Assembly: GCA_040954595.2 (NCBI GenBank)
Contig: CM082578.2
Span: 2,914,001-2,978,000, forward strand
DNA from: Balanoglossus misakiensis
Taxonomy: Eukaryota; Hemichordata
DNA length: 64,000 bases
Reading direction: 5' to 3'
The notes beneath the pieces are model-generated. The model worked only from the letters and a program-made list of their open reading frames with translations, searched no databases and was not told the origin of the DNA. The position numbers and the translations under genes are program-made. Position 1 is the stretch's first letter. Every line of letters starts with the position of its first letter. Below are positions 33,298-44,619 of the stretch, in pieces.

Positions 33298-34095
33298 CTT
33301 TTGACCGATAGGTCACTTGTTTTTACTCATGTTGCCCTTGAATGTACATTTTAGCTGTCACCAATTAAACGCCAGGATTCAGGTACTTTTATGTAACATA
33401 GTGAGATAAAGTGAGTTATAGTTGCACCGTTGATGTTCAATGGAAGTTGTTCTGTTGGGATAATGTGGTTAGAGCATCAAAGCAAGTTCTTGCTTTGACA
33501 AAGTTAACCATGCATGTTCTATCTTACTGTTTTTTTAGGTCAAACACTTTATTGTTTGAAATCATGAGGATCTGTGTGCATGAATACTTGTTTATAAGAT
33601 TTTTTCATGTTTTATTTATAAACTTCACTATGTTCAGATAGCATAACTTATATTTGAGCATGCTTATAATTTCATGGTTATTTTTTTTAACCTCGAGTTT
33701 GTTCAGTTGTCAGGTTTCCCGTTAATAGTATTGTGTATTTACAGATGTACATATGGGGATAGTAACAGTCATATTTCTTGATTTTTCACTTGTTTGTGTG
33801 TTTATTGCAAATTCTTGTCCTACTTGTAATTGCATGCTGAATTACACAATATTTCACTCGTCAACCATGTGTAAACTGCTGTGTAATTATTGTTGACATT
33901 CTAGTCCAGACTTTGGTCTACTTGTCAACAATAACAACAGCGTAAACAGAGAAAAAAATCTTCAAAAATGACTCTAAGTGGGACTGTTTCATGGTAAATA
34001 ACAGACCTTTGTAACAATAACTGTGTTAGTGAAAAATAATAGCACAGATATGTACTACATAACTCTTATTTATGCTCACTTTGTTTTGCTAATTT
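33298..34095. other. Intron sequence, nothing recognised
   Basis: AT-rich DNA without coding character or clear repeats. Confidence 0.4.
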
Positions 34096-36455
34096 CAGAT
34101 TTACAATTTGTACCGCTTTCAAGCTCCACTCCTTTGCATGGAAAACCAAAGATACAATCTACAAGGTATGTTGAAGAGTATTTTCTTTTAAAATGGTCAA
34201 GTGGCAAGTTACTTTTAACTCTAAACCCCTGCTTCTCTTATTGATGCAGATATGTATGCTCTTTAGTCAAGGGGTCTCCTCACACCAGACAGCTCCAGCC
34301 CTGTTCGGCACTCAGAACAAGCATCCAGTTGTAACTGTTAATGCCTTCCACCACCAAATCTATTATCATATAATCGATCTGTAATAATGTTTTTCATTTA
34401 TGAATGATAGACGTGACCTTGATTGTGAATATAACAGGGATGAAACACTTAGTGCAAGTGAAGATGATGACGAAGAGTTTGATGACTGTTATAGAATATC
34501 AGAGTGAGCACTACCTCTTGATTTTGATAGATACAGTTTTGAAATGTTTTTAAAATCCAATACATCATTGTAATTTTTTGCACAGAAGCCGAAATGTGCC
34601 CAAAAACTTATACATCTGAAGAGACCTGCAGTACTCCCATACTCCTTCAATATATAATCAGTACCATGTTACAATGGACCATAAAGCAGATACTTTGTAA
34701 TTTTGAATTTCAGAAATGACCAGAACATATTGTCAGTCGTCACCTGTAGTCACATCTTGCACATACTCATAATGTACAAATGCCATAAATTATATCATTG
34801 AAACATTGATAGTTGTATCAACAAATAGGGAAGCAGTGAAAATACGATGAATCGTAACTTAGAATGTTCGTGAAGGCAGACCAACCCAAACAACTGTTCT
34901 TTAGCCAAATGCAGTAATTATGTTGCTTCTTGTACCACTTTGTAGGCTATCTGGTTAGGAATACTCCACCATGTCGTTGATGAGCATGAGTGGATTTTCA
35001 ACAGTGATGGAACCTATGGAAGGTGTGGTCATGAACCGATACACGATCATCAGCAGACACCATGGCTGACAAAGGGTTCAGCATCACATTTAGCACTCCG
35101 AAAGATTGTTGAGGACAAGCGTCTGTTGAAGAATTTTCCTTACTTTGTCAACTTTCGGTAAATATACACTTCCCATTTATTCACTGAATGCGACAGAAAT
35201 GGAAGTATTTATGCTTTACTAAAGATACTTTTTCCTTTTGAAAGAGGATATAAGTAGTAGAAATGTGTTTATGTTTGTTTGAAGCAATATATGATTCATA
35301 TCATAAGGGAGAACTTCATGTATAAGCAATTGTTATTTATTGGGAAATACTAACTGGTATTTCATTCCATTTCAGACACACTGGTTTCTTGAAGTCTTTT
35401 CATAGCCATTTGCTGATGTATGCACCCAAGCGTCACTCTTATTCGTAAGCTTATTATTTTTAATTTTTTGTTTTTGACAACTCATTTCCTTTATGCTGTT
35501 TATTTAAAAAAGAGTGGAGGTGACAGGATGGTTTGTTGACATTTTGTGAATTTCCAACGAAAGTTATTGAGAGCAGTGTCTTGCTCTTTATGTAAACACA
35601 ATACTAGTAGATGGTTTACTTAGTTTGGGGTATTTGTATCAGCCCACTAGCCATTCCTATATACTAATTAATGTATATATACAGTTGCAATACAATGGTG
35701 TGACATAAACATTTTGGACAGTTCAACTGCCAATACATAAGAGATCCTTCTTCCTCCTCATTTCAGGTTTGTAGGCTATAAGGCACGGACACAGTTGGCT
35801 GTCATAGATAATAACAAGCATAGTAATCGGCAGCCAGTGCTTGACATTGATGGACTACCAAAGTAAGTTGGTGCAATCCTTTCATCAGTGTAACTGTGTG
35901 TAACACAACAGCTGCAGGGGGTTGTTAGTTTTGGTCTAAATATCAGATTGAACTGCCGTTAATATGAATTTAAACGATTAGTCACTATGTCAAGTAAAGA
36001 CACTTGATTAATCACCTGTGTTTCCCACTTTCTGAGTACCTATACACTTATATATGTTGAAGGAAGTTGAGATCCTATGTGTAGATCTATTGATGTGTGT
36101 ACTGTGTTTTAAATTTGATTGTTCCTTGCAGACTTACATGTCTACTGTTCAACAATTAAACTAATATTCAATTGGTTATGTCAGGTTCCATCGAAAGTAC
36201 TCAAAGAGGACACAGATGTTTTACCCTGTTCCTGTGTTACAGACAAAGAAGTATGACTACATCCCCATTATGCAGCAGCAGATATTCGAAAAGCGGGTTT
36301 TGGTAGAGGGCCATTTGTCACAGCATGTTTCGCTTTCAGAAAATGATCCTCGTCGTATACATGCCAGGAGGTCAATGATGAATCTTCCAAATCTTGCAAA
36401 TTTGGTATCATCTCATCAGAGTAGATTTGCCAAATCTGCAGCTTCAGGAGAATAA

Positions 36456-37982
36456 ATAGCATGGACACTTCAACTCAGGGGAACTCCTGGAGGCTTGGTC
36501 GGCACACATAATGACTGAGTGTATGAAGAAACAGTACAGCAGACTGTGGGTTGGTTTTATATGAGTAAAATTGCTAGAAATAAACATTCACAAATTGAAA
36601 TATGCCAAGTAGTAGAAAAGACATAAGATGAGCTGAAGTATTATTCTGTACCACCAGAATATCTTTTTCGAAGACAAATGTCTAAATGTTTTTTTCATGC
36701 ATGTGAACTGAGTTTGTTTGCTTAGTGGGTTTGAATAAATGAACGTACAGGCCTGCACAAGCATTGATTGGTGTTTTGATCCTTTTCTTACATGCCAATT
36801 ATGAAACAATTTTCATTACTTGAATTACTTTAAATCCAGGTTTCTTCATCCCGCTAATTTTAGTACAAAAGTTTGCAAAATATTCACATGGTCCTGCTAA
36901 GGTATTTCAACAATATTTTATTTGTAAAACAAAAAGGAAATAATTTTTCTATTTTACACGATTGATTGTCAAAGCAAAAGATATATGGAATGAACACACA
37001 CACACACACACATATACAATGTAACTACTGATAGTGGATGTGGGATATATAACCATCCGGACGTCGTTTATTGTACAGCCCATTGGCTACCTCCTTGGGC
37101 GATACCATTACTCTTAGGGTTGCCGAGACTTATGTTTCACTGAAGGTCTGTTCCTGCGAGAAGTGAACAATTTAGCACAGAAACAAAAAGCTCACGTTCT
37201 TGCAGAAACATAATGGTGAGTTTGACACCCTAAACTGAGTTACAATGGCAAAACAAATTTTGACTGAACAAACCCCCTGATAGTATGTGAAATATCCCAT
37301 GATTCATTCTCTACATGTGTAGAGAAAATTGTAGACCACTAATACAAATGTTGAGATCGTACTTTTATGGTGAATCATATTGTCAATTACCATTTCAAAT
37401 GATTTTAAAAAAATCATGCATTATTGAGAGAGGAGATACGAATTTTATAAAATAATCAAGCAATTGCATAGCCAGCTATATAACAAAGTTTGAAACACTT
37501 GAAACACCTGTTTATTCAAACAAAAAGATTTTTTTTTTCTATTGACAGAACAATGGAAATTTACATGTTAACTTTCAACAGAGACTGGTCACCTCAGTTA
37601 GTCATTGCTTGTTTCCTCCAAAGTGTGCCATTTGCAGTACATGGATACTTTGATTCCTGTGGCTTTCAAATTTTGATTTTGAAATTTTCACTCTAATTCC
37701 TCAACATACTTTTCCTAGATAAAACACATTTATATGTACTTCATATCATTGTTAGTATCTAAAACAGAAAAAGTTATTAAATGGGCAACCTCGATGATAA
37801 AAATCATGGAGAATTGTGGGTAAAATATCTTACTGTGCCTCTCGGCCACCTCAAAGTAATGGTATCGTCCAAAGGGGTAGCACTTGGGCCGTACAATAAA
37901 CAAGGTCCACCATCCAACTGGAGCTTGCAAAATATGGCATATAGACAATATAAAAAACAGGAATAAAACATGTTCCCTGGTG
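36456..37982. other. Intergenic between convergent transposase and ballast copy 2
   Basis: About 1.5 kb without a recognisable gene. It holds an (AC)n run at about 36994-37011. In copy 1 the corresponding spacer is only 143 bp, so this one may have gained an insertion. Confidence 0.4.
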
Positions 37983-38360
37983 TTAATCCTGGATCTGTCC
38001 ATCCCAATAACCAACATAAACAATGTTGGGGCTGGGAAACCGTCGCCGAATTGCCCAAACGCAACACAAGGGAACAACACGACGGTTCCCAGCACCCAAC
38101 CTCCCATGTTGCCGATATATGTACTGTCGATAGGCATATTGTCTAAAACAGGCATTGTCTCTCCTAGGTTGATCTGCATACACATCTGCTGCCCACCGCA
38201 TGGCCACCTCTAAAACATTTGCATCCATAACCAAGTGGGAAAACAAATGTGTGTTCGTAATGCAGCCTTGGTTGCGACGAGTGGAACAACATTTCTTCTC
38301 CCGCTGTGCTGGCACTGACCACACTTGCACCAGGGAAGACTGGTGCACATCGCATTCTCT
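37983..38360 (-). pseudogene. P2X7-type ballast domain, copy 2
   Basis: Minus strand: LPWCKCGQC (about 38330), then in another frame PAQREKKCCSTRRNQGCIT, NTHLFSHLVMDANVLEVAM, ACFRQYAYRQYIYR, GAGNRRVVPLCCVWAIRRRF and YVGYWDG. It aligns along its length with copy 1 at 13430-13780. The P-W-C-x-C-G-x-C start of a ballast domain is shifted relative to the rest by an apparent loss of about seven bases near 38318. No CXC exon was found upstream, where the RAG1-like locus begins. It lies convergent to transposase copy 2, as in copy 1. Confidence 0.75.
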
Positions 38361-38380
38361 GTTAGAAATTTGCTCGTTCA

Positions 38381-38870
38381 ATTACGCGCGCATGCGCCAA
38401 CTTTCAGCCAATCAGAGTTTGTAATTTTAGCTTGAAATGTGTAGCGCCACCATCAGTGAAAATTAAATACCTTTAACGGTTCTACCCTTTCGTGTGACCA
38501 CTCTATCTGATATTTGCTCCCATAAACCCCTATGAATGACTACTGAGCATGTGCAGAGCATACTACCAGTAACTAGGGTAAAAGTCATCTACCATAAGTC
38601 GAAATCGGGCCGAAAACGGCCGTCTACTTCAACATCGAGGTAAGTTTTTTCGATTTTTTCAAATGTCTTCTAAAACGATCTTTTTTGACGCAAAAATTGT
38701 CGTAAGATAAAGACTGTGTAACTGATCGGCCGCATTTTTTAGTGGAAACCTATTATTTTTCTGTCAAAGACCGTGCCTCATTGCATCCAGGAAAACAAAG
38801 CATAACACGATCGAACAGCTGTTTTTCAATGGCCGCGATTTTGAATGTCATGCTGTTTTTGTTTTCAGAA
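38381..38870. other. Region upstream of the RAG1-like exons
   Basis: Contains a GCGCGCATGCGCC (NRF1-like) site at 38386, a possible short exon ending in a good donor GTAAGT at 38640, and no clear coding frame. It may be the promoter and 5' UTR of the RAG1-like gene or of the truncated ballast gene on the other strand. Confidence 0.35.
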
Positions 38871-39168
38871 TTTCAGATAATTACAAATGTAAAATAGCCA
38901 ATAGGTGTAGGATATATGCCCGATCCCGTAGTAGTAGTGATACTGAAACTTTTAGAGAGGCAGTACAGTATACCACGGAGATCAACGACCTCTTCCAGGT
39001 GAACATTAGTGTAGACATCCCAGACGTCCACCCGAGAATAGTTTGCCCCCAACTGTAGGAAGGTTTTGAGTAGGTTTAGGAAAGAGGGCCCTGATAATTT
39101 CTGTACCAGCCTGAAGTGTGTAGTTTTCAAGCCACACCATGATAATTGCCAGCTGTGTTTTTATAAAG
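38871..39168 (+). pseudogene. RAG1L: RAG1-like N-terminal zinc-binding exon
   Basis: After an acceptor TTTTCAG at 38870 the frame reads NYKCKIANRCRIYARS, EINDLFQVNISVDIPDVHPR and IVCPQ. Then, shifted by one base in a five-C run (about 39050), it reads NCRKVLSRFRKEGPD, KCVVFKPHHDNCQLCFYK, ending at a donor GTAGTT (39168). The pattern F-x-V-N-x-x-x-D-x-x-x-x-H-P-x-x-x-C-x-x-C followed by H-x-x-x-C-x-x-C is that of the RAG1 N-terminal zinc-binding domain. It is followed by RING and core segments in the same order and strand, so it is part of one RAG1-like relic. The one-base excess of C is either decay or an assembly error. Confidence 0.75.
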
Positions 39169-39421
39169 GTAGTTAAAAACTCTGTAGTATAGTTTAGAAG
39201 TTAGAGGTCATTGCCTCCATAGTATAGTCTTTTAGCAACTAACATATATAGGATAAAATATATACGACCATATCAGCTATAGTTTCATCAAGGCTTCTGT
39301 AGATGTTTACTATATACAAACAAGTCTGTGCTTCCAATATGAGAGCATTCATAGAAAGATGTTTATTGCATATTCAGTATGACAGTCTACATTTACTAAT
39401 ATTTTTCTCTTCATTTGTTTG

Positions 39422-40335
39422 CAGAGGGAAGTCTTGGAAGTACTATTGACCACTCATATGCAGTGACTGAAACTACAAAAAGAGATAGACCTCGTAAACG
39501 GAAAGGATGTTTTTTTGGCAGAAGGGAAACAAAAGAAAAGTAAATGAGTCAGACATAGAGAATGAAAGGCAATGTGATTCAGATGAAAGTGAAAATCAAA
39601 AACTGAATGATACAAAATGTACAGAAGCACTCGAATTAAATGATGGTTTAAATAAATTATTGAAACAACGTTTCGGTATTTTGAGTACTGTTGAATCCGT
39701 TGTGACTGACACAGGGTTTGAATTAGAAAGGTTTATTGATTATGATACCGCTAGTCTATTTAATTGTTCCATCTGCCGTTGTGTTTCTGGTCAGCCAGTG
39801 ATAACGCACTGTAATCACATTTCATGTGCTACTTGCATGTACCACTGGCTGTTAATGAACAAAACGGCAAACACGTGCCCAGTTTGTCATGAAATTATTG
39901 ACTATGAAAATAATGACACAGATATTGTTCAAATTTGTCCGATATTTGCCTGATGTGTATAGGAATTTGAAATTGAAGTGTGTGTTTTGTTCTTCTCTCT
40001 TTAAAGTTTGTGATAATTTTAATCATGAAAATGTCTGCTCTAAACAGGGAAGTGGTCAAGTACGGCATCGAGGCAAAAGTCGGAAAAAGTTACCACTTTT
40101 TGAAATCCCACCATATTATGCTCGTAGACGGGTACTTGAGATAGATAGAACTATTGATGATTTTTGCACTACAAATTTTGAAATCAAAAGAGATGTCCTT
40201 GTGTTCCTCTTGGCTAATCATTTACATGAATCTGGTGAAAAAGAAAGGAAACAAGCTAGCTGATCTGTTCAAAGATAATTTACCAGATATTAACTGAATA
40301 TGCTCACGTGCAGTACTGTGATAAGTTGACAGAAT
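39422..40335 (+). pseudogene. RAG1L: RAG1-like RING and zinc-finger region
   Basis: From an acceptor at 39421: basic stretch KRDRPRKRKG, a frame change in a seven-T run (about 39510), an acidic linker, then the RING finger FNCSICRCVSGQPV, THCNHISCATCMYHWLL and TCPVCHEIIDY (C3HC4 type; RAG1 RINGs act as E3 ligases). A second shift near 39925 leads to FVRYLPDVYRNLKLKCVFCSS and NFNHENVCSK (C2H2 finger of the RAG1 zinc-binding dimerisation domain), then KRDVLVFLLANHLHES. A third shift in A-rich sequence at about 40230 gives GNKLADLFKDNLPD and then LTEYAHVQYCDKLTE. Order, spacing and motifs are those of RAG1-like proteins. At least three frameshifts make it a pseudogene, unless they are sequencing errors. 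Confidence 0.85.
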
Positions 40336-42606
40336 AACAAGACTAGAAAAACCAGTGTTAAACCAATTTGGTTTATAGTGTATATGGTGTAACGGTTGTG
40401 TGTTGCACCATTGTGGAATGTAAACATGTTTGTGGAATTGTTGCCTTGTCAATTTTTGTAAGGGGTTATGAGTCATGTACCCCATCCTGAACTGCATAAA
40501 AAGATAAGTCTATGGAATTCTAAAACTCGTTGATCAAAAATGGCAAGAAATATACCAAAAAGTATGAATATTTCACCAGATTTCAACAAATCTGATTTCT
40601 GTTCATGCCTAAGAACCTCTTTAACAAGTTTCAATAAGGAAGACATTTTGGCAAACAACAGGTAACTCAGACAAATCTGACTGATATCACATATATGAAT
40701 TCCCATTCAAAGTTTCCAATCAATTGGACTTGTGGTTTTACTGAAGACTATTTGGCCAAACCCTGCAGAATTCCCAAAAAATACAAGTATGCACATTTCT
40801 TTACAATTTGATCATATCTGACTGAGATCACCCCTAGAAACCCAAATACAAAGTATCAAAACAATTGCACTTACAGTTTCACGGGATTTGATTTTTTGAC
40901 AAAAACAGGAAATATTGCCCAAAAATGCATTTTTGCAAATTTCACCACCGTTTGCACAAATGTGATTCAGGTAAGCCCTATGAACCTCCATACCAAGTTT
41001 CCAATCAATTGGACATGTAATTTCAGAGAAGAAATTTGTTTAACAAAACTGCAGAAAATTCCCCCAAAAATTCATAAAAAATAGCCAACACCAGATACTG
41101 ACTCCACCTGAACAAAATCATACGAGGTCTTCCCATAGTACTTGCACACCAATGCACGCCAATTTTTAACTGAATCTGATCCGCTGTTATTAAGTTTTTC
41201 AATTTTGACTATTTGAACATTTTTCCAGTTAATACCAGTATGCATTTTTTCGCAAAAACAATTTCTATGTACACACTAAATATCAGTAGTTTCAAGTTTT
41301 TGATGTTGATGGACATACACATACATACATCAATACATTTAGACGAAACTGATCCATTCGCAAAATACATAATTCTGTATGAGGCACACATACAGACATA
41401 CATAGACGACGGACACCAACTTATGCTATAAGCTGACATTGATATACATGTTAGCCAAAAACCAAAATCAACCTCAAAATAGACATTAAAATATATTGCA
41501 CCACCATGAGAAGACAAATTCATTCTTCGACAAATTTTCTGGGGCGTCATTGATATAGCATGGCATATTGTCAAAGTACGTAGTCTCTGTGATAAGATTC
41601 CATACACACAAAATGGTAACCTTGGAAGTCCAGCTGACGTAGTTATGCAATGGCGTCTCGTGTATTCCGTCGCCAAAAAATCATCGTAAAATTGATAATC
41701 GGGGTCACAATTCAAGACGACTTTCTCTAAATTCTTTATGAATGGATTAAATCGAAATCGAAATGTTGACGTATGACGTACGGAATGAGATCTGAACAGA
41801 CATTCAATGTTATCATTCTCGCTCGATCACATATTGGGTAGGCCATCTAGCAATCGCTATATAGTATTGGCGATAACAGACTGTCTATAAATTCACAAAA
41901 CGGATTTTACTGTTGAGTGTGATCAACCGTCACGTTATTTTTCTCTGAACAATAGACAAATAGAAAGCCTGGTGACATTTTGAGATTGACTGCGTGAGGA
42001 CCACAATATGAATGAATCATTTACGGTTTGTCTTGATGAATGGGTCACGTCATAGTCATAACGCGGATTCGGCTGCACGCCAACTATCCGCCATATTGTC
42101 TCCACTAACTTACTCGTAAGTAGTTTCAAACTTCATTTGAAAAGAGTATTCGTCTGACGGTCCTGTAGATTAACAATTTACGCTCTATGAAGCAACTAAA
42201 CAACGTTAGCTTCCTTGTGGATTCACGTAGGGAAGTTATTCGTAACGACGGGTACAGCGTCTGAGCATGGACAGAACAACGGCAATATCGCCAGGAATGT
42301 CTCATTTCACAGCGCCCTCAAACAGTCGATCTCCTCAAACTATCGTTTCCAATGGTCATATATGCGGCATTAACGAAAGCTCACATAGACAACCATGTAA
42401 TAGAAAAATTAAAACTTAAATAACTTCATTAATATCAAAGCCACACCCACCAAAACCTTTTCAGTTCTTGCCATATGATATCTAAACCTGTGTACTAAAT
42501 TTGGTTGAAATCGGTTCAGCGGTTCTTGAGACACACACACACATACATACATACACACACACAGACATCGCTAAACCATAAGCTCACGTGATTTTCACGT
42601 GAGCTA
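40336..42606. mobile_element. About 2.3 kb of repeat DNA splitting the RAG1-like gene
   Basis: Contains recurring blocks such as AAGTTTCCAATCAATTGGAC (40713, 41000), CA/CATA-rich simple repeats (42533-42566) and ends at the hairpin AGCTCACGTGATTTTCACGT GAGCT (42582-42606). Coding of the RAG1-like core resumes directly after. No transposase was recognised; a minus-strand frame at 41209-41715 has no known motif. It could instead be an intron. The left edge is approximate. Confidence 0.5.
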
Positions 42607-44396
42607 AAAATGTGAACTAACTGTGGAAGAAAGTCCGGCAAGCAGAATTGATACACTTCAGACAAAAACTCAATATATTGAGCAATATTGCTTTTTGAAA
42701 AGTAAAGGTGTTTCTGCTGTTCAGCAGTCGATTGATTCAACTAACAAACTTGAACGAGAGCTGATGCCAAGTAACGTTGAATTCTGGGTCCAAGGGATTG
42801 GGGGTACTGAAACCTACCATCATAAAGCATCACTTAGTGTGGGGGACACTGAACCTTTGGATGCATGTGCTGCAATATCATTCAGTGTTGCTGATTTCAC
42901 TGTCCCAAACATTCAAGGTTCTAGGTTTCCATACAATCAGGCAATAGCAAAATCTCTTCAGGAGCTTGATGATGACATTGTTATGGGATTGCAAGCACAT
43001 GGCATTGATGAAAATTTGATATTGGATACAATAATAAAAGATGGAGAATATGGTCTTGGGGATGTAAAGGTTAAAAAATATGCATCAGATACAGCCCTTC
43101 CTGACAAAGCTTTGCGTTTTTCATTCTGTGTGTACAAAGCTAGTGTGTGTAGAGATGGGGAGTCTGTGGATGTGTTTCTAGAAGATAACCCCTCCTGTGT
43201 CAAAATAAATCGCCCAGACCCCACAGCCCTTGCTGACGAAAACTGGGGCAGTACATGTAGTGTCCTGTTCTCAGAAATAAATGCAGAAAGGTACTGGTTA
43301 AGGGGGAAAGTAATGAAAATAAAAGTTGGGGATACATATCGACATCACAAACTGCACTTCATGCACTCTATGGTTGATGAGAAACTGTCACAGGCTGAAT
43401 CTGGACTGCAGGGTGCAGGTTCTGCATATATGTGTGACCTATGTATAGCAATAAGGCGTGATGCAAAAACTAAAATGGGAACATTTACAATAAATCGGTC
43501 ATATGACCAGCATGTTCAAATTGCTGAGTACATAAAACAGAATCCTGATAATCTGTCAATAAGTGCACTTAAACAACTCAATCAAGGAGTGAAAACAATG
43601 CCTTTGTTTAGAGTTGAAACTCATGAAAAGTCAATTGATGCCACGCATGCAGATATAAATATTGCAAATTATGTCAAGAAAATAATTGTAAGAGAATTTG
43701 CAGGGGTGTCCAAATGGGAGGTATCTGATCAGAATGAAACTGTGAGAAATGCAGAGAAAAATGTAGACAGGCATTTAAAGTCCACCCTTGGAATTAATCC
43801 TCAGCTTATGATGCCAGGCAACTATGCCAGGCAGTTGTTTCACCCAGAGAACAAAGATGTTGTTGTAGCCCTCATTAGTAATGATGAGAGAAGAAATAAT
43901 CTGGCTCTCTTCCTTGACAAGTTTAGATTTTGTTGTACAATCTACAGAGCCTCAAGAGAGTCTCTTTTGGGTCCCTTGAAGGAAGACGTCAAAATATACA
44001 AAAAAGCAGCAGTAGAAATGGGGTGTATATTGAGGGATAATTTTTCTTATGTGCCTTTCAGTAATTATTTTCATAAAATCATTGAACATGTTCAGGAGTT
44101 GATAGAAGATCCAAGGGGACCTGGGTCACTTGGTGATTTGTCCAGTGAGTGTAATGAGGCTGGTAACAAGCTCTTTCGACTTTTGAGATGTCATCATAGC
44201 AGACGTAACTCCCAGTATGAAATCAGGCATATTATGTGTTTTCAGTGGTTGTACTGTAGCAAACGTTTGCACAGAGCAGCTACACATGCTAAGCTTGTGT
44301 ACTCTTGTAGTGTTTGTGGTAGGGATGGGCACACAAAAAAATATGTCCACTCACAAAGGGCAAGTGAATTATGTATTGGGGGGGGGGTGTGTAAAT
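42607..44396 (+). pseudogene. RAG1L: RAG1-like core (RAGL transposon recombinase), catalytically altered
   Basis: A 591-residue open frame from 42623 aligns by eye with the RAG1 core. Landmarks: LPDKALRFSFCVYKA (about 159-173), AGSAYMCDLC (265-274), TFTINRSYDQHV, DATHADINIANYVKKI, MMPGNYARQLF, DERRNNLALFLD, NYFHKIIEHVQELIEDP and SECNEAGNKLFRLLRCHHSR (508-527), QWLYCSKRL. In RAG1 the three metal-binding acids are D600, D708 and E962 (mouse). The equivalents here are Tyr143 (43049-43051), Ile275 (43445-43447) and Glu512 (44156-44158), so two of three are lost. The C-terminal zinc knuckle CSVCGRDGH is followed by a seven-A run where one missing base shifts the frame and removes its last Cys. The protein would bind DNA or dimerise at most. 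Long uninterrupted reading argues for a fairly recent loss. Confidence 0.92.
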
Positions 44397-44445
44397 AGTG
44401 AAATGTAGTGAATTTTTTGATAAAATCTCATAAGTTATAGATAGG

Positions 44446-44619
44446 CAAGAACCATCCAGTGTACTGTTTGAAATCAATTTAAACACGGGTGATGTAGTTC
44501 AAAGTGATATGGGAAAGCATAATGCAATTTCTGGACATAAGATGGTTGAAATAGGAGAAAATATAATCATAACTGGAGGTTATCCTAAAAATCAACTTTT
44601 ATTAACAAAAGAACATTGA
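44446..44619 (+). pseudogene. Kelch-repeat fragment, possible RAG2-like
   Basis: After a TATAGATAG acceptor-like site, 57 codons read VLFEINLNTGDVVQSD, then ISGHKMVEIGENIIITGGYP and LLLTKE before a TGA. The L-N-T-G-D, G-H-K-M-V and I-x-T-G-G-Y pattern is one Kelch blade. RAG2 and RAG2-like proteins are Kelch propellers and sit beside RAG1-like genes. Here, however, it is on the same strand as RAG1L, whereas ProtoRAG has them convergent. Only one repeat is visible, so it could be an unrelated Kelch gene. Confidence 0.5.

Larger units (their letters stand above)
31741..36455 (+). pseudogene. Kolobok-like transposase gene, copy 2, core deleted
   Basis: Exons: 31741-32012 (MATSRRKASYIRNGWKEQKL...), possible small exons at about 34099-34165, 34250-34350 and 34412-34507 (acidic SASEDDDEEFDD), then clear ones at 34946-35157 (AIWLGILHHVVDEHEWIF, GCASH-like SASHLALRKIVEDKRLL), 35376-35444 (HTGFLKSFHSHLLMYAPKR), 35767-35862 and 36185-36455. 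The phases of the last four agree. The last exon aligns with copy 1 (YSKRTQMFYPVPVL against YSKLSKRFFPAPVL; LVEGHLSQHVS against GVEGHMSQHVS). The Cys/His plus D-S-P-G-H core seen in copy 1 is absent between 34507 and 34946. At G-x-L-x-x-F-H, where I expect the third catalytic Glu, the residue is Lys. The first exons may belong to another gene. Introns carry a repeat at 32439-33297. Confidence 0.65.

Noticed and set aside
37983-38360. P2X7 ion channel gene
   Set aside because: Only the cytoplasmic ballast part is present; no transmembrane or extracellular P2X sequence lies nearby in either copy.
41209-41715. Minus-strand ORF of 168 codons
   Set aside because: Lies inside the repeat insertion, no recognisable motif; could not be supported as a gene.
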